64,000 nucleotides of DNA from Lentilactobacillus parakefiri. GTDB taxonomy: Bacteria; Bacillota; Bacilli; Lactobacillales; Lactobacillaceae. The translations under genes were made by a program, and so were the position numbers. The stretch covers positions 1 to 64,000 of the forward strand of contig NZ_BDGB01000161.1 of NCBI RefSeq assembly GCF_002157585.1. Direction: 5' to 3'. Below are positions 8,319 to 17,612 of the stretch, in pieces (the first letter of the stretch is position 1; each line of letters begins with the position of its first letter). The notes beneath the pieces were generated by a model. It worked only from the letters and a program-made list of their open reading frames with translations, was not told the DNA's origin and did not search any database.

Positions 8319-8592
8319 AGCGCGACGAGACCCGGTTTAACCCCAGAACATAACGCAGAAAATCCAGTAGCGAACGGTTCTTGTTCGCTACTGGATTTTT
8401 TGTCTTATGTGGCCGGGGTCAGGGTCGTCGGAGCGTATTTTCAAAGTCGAAGGGAGCTCAAAAAAGCATAACAAACGCGACAGAGCGCGACGAGACCCGG
8501 TTAGGACCCACCAAGTAGGCTAAGCCGTTTCCATACGGCCGTCGGAGCGTTTTTTAAAGGCCGGAGGGAGCTCAAAAAAGCATAACAAACGT
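8319..8592 (+). repeat. two tandem units of the dispersed hairpin/head repeat
   Basis: Unit 1 (8319-8479) starts immediately after the stop codon of 7989-8318 with AGCGCGACGAG. It has outer arms around CCCGG and GGCCGGGGTC, AACATAA/TTATGT brackets, and a perfect inner stem AAAATCCAGTAGCGAAC with its complement. The head GGAGCGTATTTTCAAAG is at 8430-8479. Unit 2 (8482-8592) has the same left boundary but only a short GCCGT/ACGGC hairpin, then a head at 8544-8592. The long hairpin plus T run is a credible terminator. Bases 8593-8763 hold only a promoter region for the transporter. Confidence 0.85.
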
Positions 8593-8763
8593 ACCCCACC
8601 ATACCATTAATTCTTTCCAAGTATAAAACGAGAAAATAAACCCTCCGAAAAATTCCATTGCACCCCAAAAGAACGTCCGCAAGCTTTTTCCATCAATTTC
8701 CCCAAGCTTTGCGTCATAATAGACCTAATCAAAAACATGAAATTTCTGGGGGAAGGGCTCAAA

Positions 8764-10200
8764 ATGAACAACACACCTGCACAATCAACGACGCAAAAGA
8801 ATGGTTGGTGGATTCTGGTTTCCATCGGCATGTTTGCCTTCATGTCGAACCTGGATTCGAGTATCGTCAACATTGCCATGCCCATCATGGCGAAACAGCT
8901 GCATGTTCCAATGAATCAAATCGAATGGGTGGTTTCCTCATACTTAATCGTCTTAACCGCGTTACTACTGTTCTTCGGTAAATTAGGCGATATCTATGGC
9001 AAAATCAAAGTCTTTCGGATTGGAACAATCGTCTTTTTACTTGGGTCCTTTCTATCGGGGCTGCAAATTAATTTTCCGTTCCTGCTGGTCGGTCGCTTCA
9101 TTCAAGGAACCGGTGCGGCAATGACCCTGTCCAACACTTATGGCATTACGACGTCCACTTTTGGGATTAAGGAACGTGGTCGGGCAATGGGCTTTGTTGG
9201 AACCTTCGTGGCGTTGGGGGCAATCGCTGGGCCTGGGCTTGGTGGCCTAATTCTTTCAAGGCTGTCTTGGGGCTACATCTTTTGGGTTAACTTACCCATT
9301 GGAATTATTGCCGTCATTCTCGGCGCAATTGTGATGCCAAAGGCTTACCAAACGGTTCCCGGAACCATCGATTGGGTGGGATTCATTAATTTTTCACTGA
9401 TGATTATCGGTCTATTCCTCGGCGTCTTTATCGGCCAAGAAATTGGCTATGGTTCCCCCATTGTGCTGGCACTATTTGCATTAGGACTCATTACCTTATG
9501 GGGATTTTTCCACACTGAAAAACGAGCGGCCAATCCGTTAATGCCACTCGGCCTATTCAAAATTAAGCCATTTACCTTTGGACTTGGCGCGGCCGTCTTA
9601 ATCTTTCTGTCCAACTTCTTCACCGTCGTCATTGTGCCATTTTATTTGGAAGATGCCAGGAAACTTTCAGCTGGTCAAGCCGGAGCCCTCTTGATTATCT
9701 TCCCGATTGTCATGGTATTTGCCGGGCCATTCGGCGGCTGGCTGGCTGATCACTTCTCTCCGGCTAGGATTGCGACTGGCGGTCTGTTGATTGTCGCCAT
9801 TGCCCAAGCAATGTACTACTTTTTGACCCTAACCAGCCCAATGTGGGTCTACGTGATTATTACCATCATCATGGCCTTTGGAACCGGACTTTTTCAATCA
9901 CCAAACAGCGATATTGTCATGTCGGTGGTGCCAAAGGACTCTCTAGGTAGTGCCGGTAGTCTCAACGCCTTGGCACGAAATGTCGGAATGATTTCCGGTA
10001 CCGCTTTGTCAACAAGTTCCCTATTCATCGCCATGAGTATCAAAGCCGGCTTCCACGTTACCAACTACCTGCCAACGCAACCAGAAGTGTTTATTTTTGG
10101 CATGCACATTGCCTTTGCAGTATCGCTGGTCATCATCCTCGGTGCTTGGGTATTATCAATCATGCAGGGACGTTCAATTCGGCCAGGTGATCTTAAGTAG
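8764..10200 (+). CDS. MFS drug/proton antiporter, DHA2 (EmrB/QacA) type
   Basis: The 478-residue product has about 14 hydrophobic segments, as expected for the 14-helix DHA2 group. Motif A (GKLGDIYGKIK) follows helix 2 and a motif-C-like GAIAGPGLGG lies in helix 5. The start chosen is the ATG at 8764, 8 nt after GGGGGAAGG; the earlier in-frame ATG at 8737 has no ribosome site. Family knowledge suggests proton-driven export of toxic compounds. The substrate cannot be told from the sequence, and no regulator gene is adjacent. Confidence 0.9.
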   Translation: MNNTPAQSTTQKNGWWILVSIGMFAFMSNLDSSIVNIAMPIMAKQLHVPMNQIEWVVSSYLIVLTALLLFFGKLGDIYGKIKVFRIGTIVFLLGSFLSGLQINFPFLLVGRFIQGTGAAMTLSNTYGITTSTFGIKERGRAMGFVGTFVALGAIAGPGLGGLILSRLSWGYIFWVNLPIGIIAVILGAIVMPKAYQTVPGTIDWVGFINFSLMIIGLFLGVFIGQEIGYGSPIVLALFALGLITLWGFFHTEKRAANPLMPLGLFKIKPFTFGLGAAVLIFLSNFFTVVIVPFYLEDARKLSAGQAGALLIIFPIVMVFAGPFGGWLADHFSPARIATGGLLIVAIAQAMYYFLTLTSPMWVYVIITIIMAFGTGLFQSPNSDIVMSVVPKDSLGSAGSLNALARNVGMISGTALSTSSLFIAMSIKAGFHVTNYLPTQPEVFIFGMHIAFAVSLVIILGAWVLSIMQGRSIRPGDLK

Positions 10201-10267
10201 CTCACCAGGGTCTTTCAACACAATTGACCGTAAAAGTGATATTCGAATAACAGAACAGATCTTTGAA

Positions 10268-10342
10268 ATGAAATATTTGGTGATGGGACTCGTTTCATTA
10301 GTCGCCATCCCTGTTATCATTGTAATAATTAATCTTTTTTAA
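10268..10342 (+). CDS. possible 24-residue membrane peptide
   Basis: The ATG at 10268 opens a short frame for a strongly hydrophobic peptide (MKYLVMGLVSLVAIPVIIV and on) that ends just before the terminator hairpin. The ribosome site is poor (TTTGAA). It could be a small membrane peptide in the 3' region of the transporter transcript or chance. Kept at low confidence. Confidence 0.25.
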   Translation: MKYLVMGLVSLVAIPVIIVIINLF

Positions 10343-10357
10343 TCACCAGATCCATTC

Positions 10358-10405
10358 AAAAGGGACTGCTGATCAAACATCACAATTTGTCAGCAGTCCC
10401 TTTTT
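10358..10405. terminator. bidirectional terminator between the MFS gene and the ATPase gene
   Basis: Stem AAAGGGACTGCTGA with its complement TCAGCAGTCCCTTT around a loop of about 17 bases, followed by TTTTT on the plus strand and TTTGAATGG on the minus strand. It lies between two convergent genes. Confidence 0.85.
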
Positions 10406-10423
10406 GTGCTTTAAATTGATTAA

Positions 10424-13144
10424 TTACTTAAGTGTCGTTGCCTGTCCCTTACGTTTTCGGTATTCAATTCGTCCCAGCTTGATAATCTCCGTCACAACCA
10501 GCACGATAAATCCGGCAATGGTTGGCACAACCCAGCCATAGAAGAAATCGATGCTGCCAGTGTGGAAAACGTCTTGCATGAACGGAATATAGAACATGGC
10601 TGCTTGAAGAACCAGCAAAATTCCGATAATGATAAACGCCATCTTGTTCTCGAAGAAATGCTTGGAAATAATTGGATACGAGTTGCGAATATTGAACAGA
10701 TAGAAAATCTTACCAAAGATGATGATGTTGACGGCCATCGTACTGCCCAGAACAGCTGTCAAGACACCAGAATCGACAAATCGATCAAAGGTAAAGATAC
10801 CTAGGGCAGAAATTAGAATGGAAACATAGACGATTTCAAAAACATCCATTTTTCCTAAGATTCCTTTGGCAACGTTTCTTGGTCCACGGATCATGATCGA
10901 CTCTTCCGCAGGCTCAAAAATGAATGCAAACTGAATGGTCAACGCTGAAACGGTATTAATCCACAGTAATTGGGTTGGGAACAATGGTAACTCTTGGCCC
11001 ATAATCATACTGAGCAGAACAACCAGGCCTTCAGCAAAACTGGTTGGCAACAGGAAGCGAATGGTCTTTTGAATGTTATCAAAAACGTGACGGCCTTCTG
11101 CAACAGCATCAACGATTGTTGTAAAGCTGTCATTAACCAACACCATGTCGGCGGCCTCTTTGGCAACATCAGTTCCTTTAATCCCCATTGCAATTCCAAT
11201 ATTTGCCTGCTTAAGAGCTGCGGCATCGTTCACCCCGTCACCGGTCATGGCAACAATTTTACTGTTGGCTTGCTGAGCCTTGACAATTCTCAGCTTATTA
11301 GCAGGAGTTGTTCTGGCAAAAACATTGTAACGGCCAATATTCTTAATCAAGTCCTCATCAGACATCTCGTCAACTTCTGGACCAGTAATTGCATGGATGC
11401 TTTCATCCAAGTCCAGTTTGCGGGCGATTGCCGATGCGGTATCTGGATGATCTCCGGTAATCATATTAACCTTAACCCCGGCACGACGAAGACTTCGGAT
11501 TGATGGAATCACTTCTTCACGAGGTGGATCAATAATCCCGACGACCCCGCTTAATTGAATACCATCAGCAATCTTGTCCTGATCAATCTGAGTGATGTCA
11601 CTTGAAACGGATTTAAATCCTAAGGCGACGACACGTAACCCTTGTTCAGTTAGTTGTGCAACTCTGTTATACCAAACTTTGTCATCAAAACTTGGGTTGG
11701 ACTGTTTGACCATATCAAAAATAGTTCCCGGAGCACCCTTAACCATCAATTCATGATGGTCAGATTCTTTAATCAAACGGGCACTGTAACGGTACGCCGA
11801 ATCAAATGGTAATGTGTCAACCTCATCAACTTCAGGTTCGCGGCCGATCAATTTGTGGAACAACGTTGTCAAAGCGCCGTCAGTTGGTTCACCATTTAAT
11901 TGCCATTCACCATCTGTTTGGACCAATTCGGCATCAGTAGTGGTTCCAGCAATGTCCACCAAGTCACGGAAATGTTGGTCGTCTTGCCAATTATATTTTT
12001 TGCCATCCAACAAGACGTCGCCATCGACACCCTTATCACCCTCTACGAAACCAATTCCGGTAACCTGGTAGTGATGTTCATCGGTAATAACGTCGGTCAC
12101 GGTCATTTCGTTCTTGGTTAAAGTACCTGTCTTATCGGTATCAACAATATCAACCGCACCCAGCGTTTCAACAGCCGGCAGCGTCTTAACAATGGCCCCT
12201 TTCCTGGTCATTACCTGAACGCCACGAGCTAATACAACGGACGTAGAGGCCGGAAGTCCTTCTGGAATGGAGCCGACGACCATGGTAATAATAGCAATGG
12301 TCAACGTTGGTAAGCTATAGATTTTAGTGTATAACCCAAGAACGAACAATAAGACAGCAATCGCCACGATGAATACCGACAAATTAACGCCCAATTTATT
12401 GAGGTTTTTCATCAGTGGTGTCACTTGAGATTTAACTTCAGCGACACTTTGTTGAATCTGACCAATTTGCGTCTCAATTCCGGTTGCAATCACAATTCCA
12501 ACCCCTGAACCCTGTGTAACGGCTGTTGAAGCAAAGGCCATGTTGGATCGTTCGGCCAGTGGAACCGAATCTTTGTTAATTGGATCCTCGGTCTTTTCCA
12601 CCGAGTTACTTTCACCGGTTAACGTCGACTCTTGGGCCCGCATATTATCGGCTGAAATAAGCCGCAAATCAGCTGGCACAGCATCCCCGGCTTCCAAATT
12701 AACCAAGTCACCAACCACTAATTCTCGCGCAGGCACCTCAATTTTGTGACCATCACGAATGACATAGTTCTGACTAACCAGTAGTTCCTTAATCTTACTT
12801 AATGCATTGTCAGCCTGCATCTCTTGGAAGAATCCAATAAATGCGTTGGCAATAATAACAATCCCAATAACAGCTGAATCTGAGTAATGGTGCATGAACA
12901 GCGTGATGATAGCCGCAGCAATCAAAATGTAAATGATACTGTTGTTAAACTGAAGGATAAATTGTAAAAGCTTACTTTTTTTCTTAGCTGTTAACTCATT
13001 ATAGCCATCTCGAGCTAGTCGCTTAGCCGCCTCTTTTTCACTAATACCATTGTCGGCGTCAGTTTGATATGTTTTAACCAGCTCAGCTGTAGTGCTCTGC
13101 CACAGCTTTTCAGCTGGAGGAACCTCGTTCATATTGTCTGACAT
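10424..13144 (-). CDS. P2-type cation-transporting ATPase
   Basis: A 906-residue ion pump of the PacL/CtpF type. Visible motifs are LTGES in the actuator domain, the phosphorylation site DKTGTLTKNE, KGAPG in the nucleotide domain, and MTGDGVNDAAALK. M4 has the PEGLP ion-binding motif. M6, however, reads LWINTVSALTIQFAFIFEP and lacks the Asp of calcium pumps (NLVTDG in that group), so calling it a Ca2+ pump would be unsafe. The start at 13144 follows AAAGGAAAGGTGAT; the frame is open 35 codons further upstream without a ribosome site. It is a single gene with terminators on both sides. The transported ion is unknown. Confidence 0.9.
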   Translation of the reverse strand: MSDNMNEVPPAEKLWQSTTAELVKTYQTDADNGISEKEAAKRLARDGYNELTAKKKSKLLQFILQFNNSIIYILIAAAIITLFMHHYSDSAVIGIVIIANAFIGFFQEMQADNALSKIKELLVSQNYVIRDGHKIEVPARELVVGDLVNLEAGDAVPADLRLISADNMRAQESTLTGESNSVEKTEDPINKDSVPLAERSNMAFASTAVTQGSGVGIVIATGIETQIGQIQQSVAEVKSQVTPLMKNLNKLGVNLSVFIVAIAVLLFVLGLYTKIYSLPTLTIAIITMVVGSIPEGLPASTSVVLARGVQVMTRKGAIVKTLPAVETLGAVDIVDTDKTGTLTKNEMTVTDVITDEHHYQVTGIGFVEGDKGVDGDVLLDGKKYNWQDDQHFRDLVDIAGTTTDAELVQTDGEWQLNGEPTDGALTTLFHKLIGREPEVDEVDTLPFDSAYRYSARLIKESDHHELMVKGAPGTIFDMVKQSNPSFDDKVWYNRVAQLTEQGLRVVALGFKSVSSDITQIDQDKIADGIQLSGVVGIIDPPREEVIPSIRSLRRAGVKVNMITGDHPDTASAIARKLDLDESIHAITGPEVDEMSDEDLIKNIGRYNVFARTTPANKLRIVKAQQANSKIVAMTGDGVNDAAALKQANIGIAMGIKGTDVAKEAADMVLVNDSFTTIVDAVAEGRHVFDNIQKTIRFLLPTSFAEGLVVLLSMIMGQELPLFPTQLLWINTVSALTIQFAFIFEPAEESIMIRGPRNVAKGILGKMDVFEIVYVSILISALGIFTFDRFVDSGVLTAVLGSTMAVNIIIFGKIFYLFNIRNSYPIISKHFFENKMAFIIIGILLVLQAAMFYIPFMQDVFHTGSIDFFYGWVVPTIAGFIVLVVTEIIKLGRIEYRKRKGQATTLK

Positions 13145-13236
13145 TAAATGTATCACCTTTCCTTTTATAAAAATAAGATTGTTGTTAAGAATATTATAAT
13201 ATATTCCACACTGCTTTTGGTGAACAAAAATTTTAA

Positions 13237-13265
13237 GAATCGACCACAAAGCCTGTGATCGATTC
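13237..13265 (-). terminator. terminator after the DinJ-like gene
   Basis: On the minus strand, GAATCGATCACA pairs with TGTGGTCGATTC around a short loop, followed by TTAAAATTTTTG. It starts 8 bp after the stop codon of 13273-13842. Confidence 0.75.
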
Positions 13266-13272
13266 TAACCAT

Positions 13273-13842
13273 TTATTCAACTACAACGGACCACGCATTA
13301 ATTGATTTGCCATTCTTGTCCTTCAAGACCAGCCAACTGTTCGTGCCGGCAAAGTATAGGAAGAGCCCAACTTCATTCACTGATTTTAAAATAATATCCT
13401 TAGTGGTCACAAAATTCTGGAAACTATCGGTATGCTCAGATCTTAATTTCTGAGCAAACTTGGCCGAAAAGCCCAGCGAGCCATCCTTATTCAACTTAGG
13501 ATCAGCTTTCATCACAGCACCCGCTTTAATCAACATTTCGTTACGTTTCTGCCAGTAAACGGTTGCTTTGGCCCCATCATGATCAACGTAGAATGGGATC
13601 TTGGCTAATTCTTTAGTGAATTTGTGGCGAGACTTTCCTTTAGGTACCGAGTTTGATTGTTGACCCTCCGGTTGGGCCAAATCAAAAGGCACCCGCCCTT
13701 GTGCAACAATCCTTTTCAGTAGCGCATTAATGAGAACTGGCATCGGAATCCCAATGTCATCCAAGACCCGTTTTGAGTCTTCATACAGTGCTTTATCAAC
13801 TTCAACTTGAATTAATTTCTTATTGTTAGTGCTCTTTGTCAT
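13273..13842 (-). CDS. DinJ/RelB-like antitoxin domain fused to a DUF4357-like domain
   Basis: The 189-residue product starts at 13842 behind CGAGGTG. Residues about 5-55 resemble the ribbon-helix-helix antitoxin DinJ/RelB: KLIQVEVDKALYEDSKRVL, then INALLKRIV and the hallmark GRVPFDL. The C-terminal ~115 residues resemble a DUF4357-type domain, with a basic RNEMLIKAGAV stretch and ending in NSWLVLKDKNGKSINAW. There is no toxin gene beside it. Orphan antitoxin-like regulators occur, so it may act as a stand-alone DNA-binding protein. Assignment of the C-terminal part is by pattern only. Confidence 0.7.
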   Translation of the reverse strand: MTKSTNNKKLIQVEVDKALYEDSKRVLDDIGIPMPVLINALLKRIVAQGRVPFDLAQPEGQQSNSVPKGKSRHKFTKELAKIPFYVDHDGAKATVYWQKRNEMLIKAGAVMKADPKLNKDGSLGFSAKFAQKLRSEHTDSFQNFVTTKDIILKSVNEVGLFLYFAGTNSWLVLKDKNGKSINAWSVVVE

Positions 13843-13915
13843 ATTAGTCACCTCGGGAATATTATAGTATTGGGTTGCATCAAGCATTCATCGCAGCACA
13901 TCAAGATTGTAAATC

Positions 13916-13958
13916 AATAAGCCCACAACTCTTTATTGCGCGGGATTGTGAGCTTATT
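13916..13958 (-). terminator. terminator after phosphoketolase
   Basis: On the minus strand AATAAGCTCACAA pairs with TTGTGGGCTTATT (one U-G pair) around a 16-base loop, followed by GATTTACAA. It lies 30 bp after the xpkA stop codon. Confidence 0.6.
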
Positions 13959-13988
13959 TGTTATCGAAGAAGTTGAACATTTAACAGA

Positions 13989-16388
13989 TTATTCAGTGGT
14001 GAGTTTGTTGGTTAAATTACCGGACCATTTCCAGTTTTGAACTTCCGGAATATCAGTGCCATATGCACGAATGTAGTCATGATGTTTCTGTAGCATTTTG
14101 TCCATCTTAGCTTCAAAATCATCTGCAGAAGCGGCAAACTTAGTTCGAGAAACTGCATCCTTAACCAAATGGTAACGATCCAATTCATTGAGTACCCGCA
14201 TGTCAAACGGTGTCGTAATATCACCATTTTCGCGATAGCCATGGAAACTTATATTGTGATTATGGCGATTGTAAACCAGGCCGCGGAATGTGTTCTCAAA
14301 ACCATGAAAGGCAAAGATGACCGGTGTGTCAGTGGTGAAGTACTTGTCAAACTCAGCTTGAGTTAAGCCACGGCTGTCTTGGTCTTCATTGCTTGGGCGC
14401 AGTCTCAAGACATCGATGATGTTGATAAACCGAATCTTCAACTGAGGGAAAGCCTCGTGCAGCATATCAATGGCAGCCAAACTTTCCATTGTGGCTTCGG
14501 TTCCGGCAGTCGCGAAGATCACATCCGGATCACCTTCATCATTTGAAGCCCACGGAATAATCCCTAAACCATCATTGACCAGCTTAGTGGCTTCATCCAT
14601 TGAGAACCACTGTGGCCGTGGGTGTTTGGAAGCAACAATCAAGTTGATCTTCTCACGGGTCTGCAGAGCAGTATTCATCACCGCCAGCAGCGAGTTGGCG
14701 TCAGCCGGAACATATTCATTAACCAGCTCATGACCCTTTTCCGCTAAATGACCGAGCATGCCGGGATCTTGGTGGGTATAGCCATTATGATCCTGCTGGA
14801 AGGCGTGGGAAACGTTCATGATGTTCAGTGACGGATAATCATGACGCCACGATTGTTCACTCGCCTTTCTGAGCCACTTGTAGTGCTGGGTCAGCATTGA
14901 ATCATTCACTCGGGTAAAGGCTTCATATGAGGCAAAGAAGCCGTGACGGCCACTTAAGACGTAGCCTTCAAGCCAGCCTTCAGCTTGATGTTCTGAAAGC
15001 TGTGAATCAATCACTCGACCTTCAGGTGCCATGTTTTCATCATTAGGTGTCTTTATTGGCTCCTCCCACTGACGCTTACCGTAATCCAGCATTGAGAAGA
15101 ACTTATTAGACTTGGTTTCATCGGGGCCAAATACTCTAAATGACTTGCCGTTACGCTTCATAATCTCGGTGTAGAAGTTGGATAATACTTCTGTATCCTG
15201 AGCTTCAAGGTCCCCAGGCTTGCCAATCTTCAAGGCATAATCAGCTGGATCAGGCATATCCAATTTCGTTGGGTTGATCCCGCCATTGACAATCGGATTC
15301 ATCGCCATTCGTTGGTCACCTTCAGGAACTGTTGCTTTAATTTCAGCTTTAAGTGAACCATTGTTATTAAACAGTTTTTCTGGTTCATATGACTTCAGCC
15401 AGTTGATTAACAAATCTTTATGATCCATTTGACCGGCATTGACAGGAATTGGTACCTGATGTGCACGGAATGAACCCGCAATTGGATTGCCGTCCAGGTC
15501 ATGCTTAGGACCTGTCCAGCCCTTTGGTGAACGCAGAATTAACATTGGCCAGTGTGGCAAAGTATCGTCATTGTTCTCACGAGCATGCTTTTGAATGCCC
15601 TTGATTTCAGTAATGATCGCATCCATGGTCTTAGCCATCGTCTGGTGAACGCGGGTGTAGTCTTCAGGGTCCCCCTTAGTTTCAACAAAGTATGGTTTCC
15701 AGCCCATGCCTTCGAAATACTTGGTCAAGTCGGCATCGCTCATCCGGGAAAGAATGGTTGGATTGGAAATTTTGAATCCGTTCAGGTTCAGCATTGGCAA
15801 AATGGCACCGTCATGGATTGGGTTGATGAATTTGTTCGAGAACCATGAGGCAGCTAATGGGCCGGTTTCGGCTTCCCCATCACCAATTTCAACCGCGGCA
15901 ATAACGTCAGGGTTGTCCAAAATTGCACCGGTACCGTGGGCGATTGAGTAACCCAATTCGCCGCCTTCGTGCATTGAACCGGGTGTTTCAGGAGCTGCAT
16001 GGGAAGCCACGCCACCTGGAAATGAGAATTGTTTGAAGAGGCGCTGCATTCCCGTTTCGTTCTGGGCAATTTTTGGATAAATTTCACTGTAACTACCATC
16101 AAGATAGGAATTAGAAACCATTACCTGACCGCCATGGCCAGATCCCTCAATATAGAACATATTCAAGTGATATTTTTTAATCACACGGTTTAAATGGGCG
16201 TACATAAAGTTTTGTGAGGCGATCGTGCCCCAGTGACCGATTGGCTTAATTTTAACATCATAAGCAACCAGATCGCGTTGGAGTAACGGATTGTCTCTGA
16301 GAAATAGTTGACCAACTGACAAATAATTGGCGGCTTTCCAGTACAGATTGACCTTTTGCAGGTATTCATCGGAATCAAAGTTCGTCAT
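13989..16388 (-). CDS. xpkA: xylulose-5-phosphate phosphoketolase
   Basis: The key enzyme of heterolactic fermentation. It splits xylulose 5-phosphate with phosphate into acetyl phosphate and glyceraldehyde 3-phosphate, using thiamine diphosphate. The 799 residues match the family length. Seen are [18 protein letters not shown] near the N-terminus, the signature [12 protein letters not shown] (about residue 142), and the ThDP-binding [11 protein letters not shown]. The ribosome site is GGAGG, 7 nt before the ATG. It is a single-gene unit with its own terminator. The gene supports an obligately or facultatively heterofermentative host. Confidence 0.97.
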   Translation of the reverse strand: MTNFDSDEYLQKVNLYWKAANYLSVGQLFLRDNPLLQRDLVAYDVKIKPIGHWGTIASQNFMYAHLNRVIKKYHLNMFYIEGSGHGGQVMVSNSYLDGSYSEIYPKIAQNETGMQRLFKQFSFPGGVASHAAPETPGSMHEGGELGYSIAHGTGAILDNPDVIAAVEIGDGEAETGPLAASWFSNKFINPIHDGAILPMLNLNGFKISNPTILSRMSDADLTKYFEGMGWKPYFVETKGDPEDYTRVHQTMAKTMDAIITEIKGIQKHARENNDDTLPHWPMLILRSPKGWTGPKHDLDGNPIAGSFRAHQVPIPVNAGQMDHKDLLINWLKSYEPEKLFNNNGSLKAEIKATVPEGDQRMAMNPIVNGGINPTKLDMPDPADYALKIGKPGDLEAQDTEVLSNFYTEIMKRNGKSFRVFGPDETKSNKFFSMLDYGKRQWEEPIKTPNDENMAPEGRVIDSQLSEHQAEGWLEGYVLSGRHGFFASYEAFTRVNDSMLTQHYKWLRKASEQSWRHDYPSLNIMNVSHAFQQDHNGYTHQDPGMLGHLAEKGHELVNEYVPADANSLLAVMNTALQTREKINLIVASKHPRPQWFSMDEATKLVNDGLGIIPWASNDEGDPDVIFATAGTEATMESLAAIDMLHEAFPQLKIRFINIIDVLRLRPSNEDQDSRGLTQAEFDKYFTTDTPVIFAFHGFENTFRGLVYNRHNHNISFHGYRENGDITTPFDMRVLNELDRYHLVKDAVSRTKFAASADDFEAKMDKMLQKHHDYIRAYGTDIPEVQNWKWSGNLTNKLTTE

Positions 16389-16466
16389 ATTAATAACCTC
16401 CTGAATGTAACAGCAATGTCATTACCAATTCGATTATTGAACCGGCCCAAATCAAATTACAAGTTC

Positions 16467-16495
16467 ACTGTAGGCCTTGATTACCGACAATTCAA
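16467..16495 (-). promoter_or_regulatory. probable xpkA promoter; otherwise empty 16389-16752 interval
   Basis: On the minus strand, TTGAAT and TACAGT are separated by exactly 17 bp and lie about 80 bp before the phosphoketolase start. The -10 is imperfect. The rest of the interval between xpkA and the palindrome at 16753 shows only a 63-codon frame (16538-16729, minus) without a ribosome site or family resemblance, which I do not call a gene. Confidence 0.4.
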
Positions 16496-16752
16496 TGGTT
16501 TGAAGATTGAGGTATTTAATTTTGATATAGACAAAGTTTATATTAAGCCCATTTGATATAAATATGATGTTGCGGTTGGCCACTCAAAAGCTGGTTGCAG
16601 ATAATGAGCCCGGAACAATGTATAGATCATGGTAGCTTCCAGGTTGACAGATACAATAATACTAGTCCCTTCTTTGACAGAGCATTTTATGAAAAGTCCC
16701 AGTGAAACAATTACGTAGTTATTAGTCATAGTGAAAAAGCAAATTTATTGAA

Positions 16753-16788
16753 CTCACTTCTTATATCATATATGATATAAGAAGTGAG
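16753..16788. promoter_or_regulatory. perfect 36-bp palindromic operator of the toxin-antitoxin pair
   Basis: CTCACTTCTTATATCATA is followed directly by its exact reverse complement, giving 18-bp arms with no loop. It ends 17 bp before the toxin start and includes -10-like TATGATAT text. Type II toxin-antitoxin operons are usually repressed by antitoxin binding to such sites, so this is the likely autoregulatory operator. Confidence 0.8.
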
Positions 16789-16805
16789 AAGAAAGGACTC
16801 CTCTA

Positions 16806-17162
16806 TTGAAATTCCACTATTACGATTATCCAGAATTTCGCAAGTTTCTTGACACGCTTTCAGAAGATGACATGGCTGCCATCATCTCAATGATTGGTCA
16901 AGTTGAAAAGCTTGGTATCATCCAGTCGATGAACTATCAAGTCGTCAAGAAACTGGAAGCAAACCTGTTCGAAATTAGGATTCATTTATCGCATGGCATT
17001 AGCCGATCAATCTACTTCAGAGCGATTGACGGCCATTATGTAATCAGCAATTCATTTATCAAGGAATCACAGAAAACGCCCCAATCCGAGTTAAAGAAGG
17101 CTCGACATCGCAGGAGGAAATATAATGACAGAAACCGAGAACCTGATCAACGACCTCAGTAA
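16806..17162 (+). CDS. RelE/HigB-type toxin (phage Gp49-like)
   Basis: The 118-residue product starts with TTG at 16806 after AAAGGA. The body (KLEANLFEIRIHLSHGISRSIYFRA, shown in part as NLFEIRIHLSHG and SRSIYF) matches the Gp49-like/HigB mRNA-interferase pattern: a conserved L-x-E-I/L-R beta strand, then a basic residue and aromatic strand, and a C-terminal basic tail. Predicted action is ribosome-dependent mRNA cleavage. Toxin precedes antitoxin, typical of HigBA, and overlaps it by 38 bp. Activity is inferred from the family. Confidence 0.85.
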   Translation: MKFHYYDYPEFRKFLDTLSEDDMAAIISMIGQVEKLGIIQSMNYQVVKKLEANLFEIRIHLSHGISRSIYFRAIDGHYVISNSFIKESQKTPQSELKKARHRRRKYNDRNREPDQRPQ

Positions 17163-17400
17163 AACCCATCCCAATTTAAAAGATAAAATTGCTCACTATG
17201 ATGAACAACTCAGTTACGCATTTGCGATTATCGATTTAAGAAAAGAACTGGGCCTAACCCAACAACAATTTGCCGATAGAATTGGTGTTCCTCAACCAAC
17301 AATTGCCCGTTGGGAGACCGGCCATGGTAACATTACGATCAAAAACTTACAAAAGATTGCTGATGGCGCTCATAAACAATTGGTGATTGGCTTTAAATAA
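17125..17400 (+). CDS. HigA-type antitoxin with XRE helix-turn-helix
   Basis: The 91-residue product has a Cro/C1-type HTH at about residues 38-85 (LRKELGLTQQQFADRIGV, then PQPTIARWETGHG). The start at 17125 follows AGGAGG inside the toxin reading frame. It should neutralise the toxin and repress the operon through the palindrome at 16753-16788. The N-terminal 35 residues are probably the toxin-contact segment, by analogy with HigA proteins. Confidence 0.88.
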   Translation: MTETENLINDLSKTHPNLKDKIAHYDEQLSYAFAIIDLRKELGLTQQQFADRIGVPQPTIARWETGHGNITIKNLQKIADGAHKQLVIGFK

Positions 17401-17422
17401 TGCTTCGATACTAGAAGATAGT

Positions 17423-17466
17423 AAAAGATCCGCATCACTCCAAATCTGGAATGGTGCGGATCTTTT
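17423..17466 (+). terminator. terminator after the toxin-antitoxin operon
   Basis: A 12-bp stem, AAAAGATCCGCA with TGCGGATCTTTT, and further partial pairing of CACTCC with GGAATGG inside, followed by CTAAAG. It begins 23 bp after the antitoxin stop. Confidence 0.8.
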
Positions 17467-17612
17467 CTAAAGTGAATTTATGCTAAAGGCTTTCATCACC
17501 AATAATAATTAGCTGAAGCGCGCGTGAACCGCGCGTGAACCGATTGATTCTGGATAGTTGGTATTCTTACTATACTTGGCCAAATAGTCAATCAAAACAC
17601 CCTCTTGACAAA

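Noticed and set aside
10994-11503. 169-codon plus-strand frame inside the cation ATPase gene
   Set aside because: Antisense to clear, conserved ATPase motifs; cysteine- and histidine-rich composition typical of a shadow frame.
16538-16729. 63-codon minus-strand frame between xpkA and the toxin gene
   Set aside because: No ribosome site, no recognisable family, and composition like non-coding sequence.
17518-17542. Tandem GCGCGTGAACC duplication as an attachment site or operator
   Set aside because: Only two short copies, no inverted partner or mobile gene nearby; probably chance.
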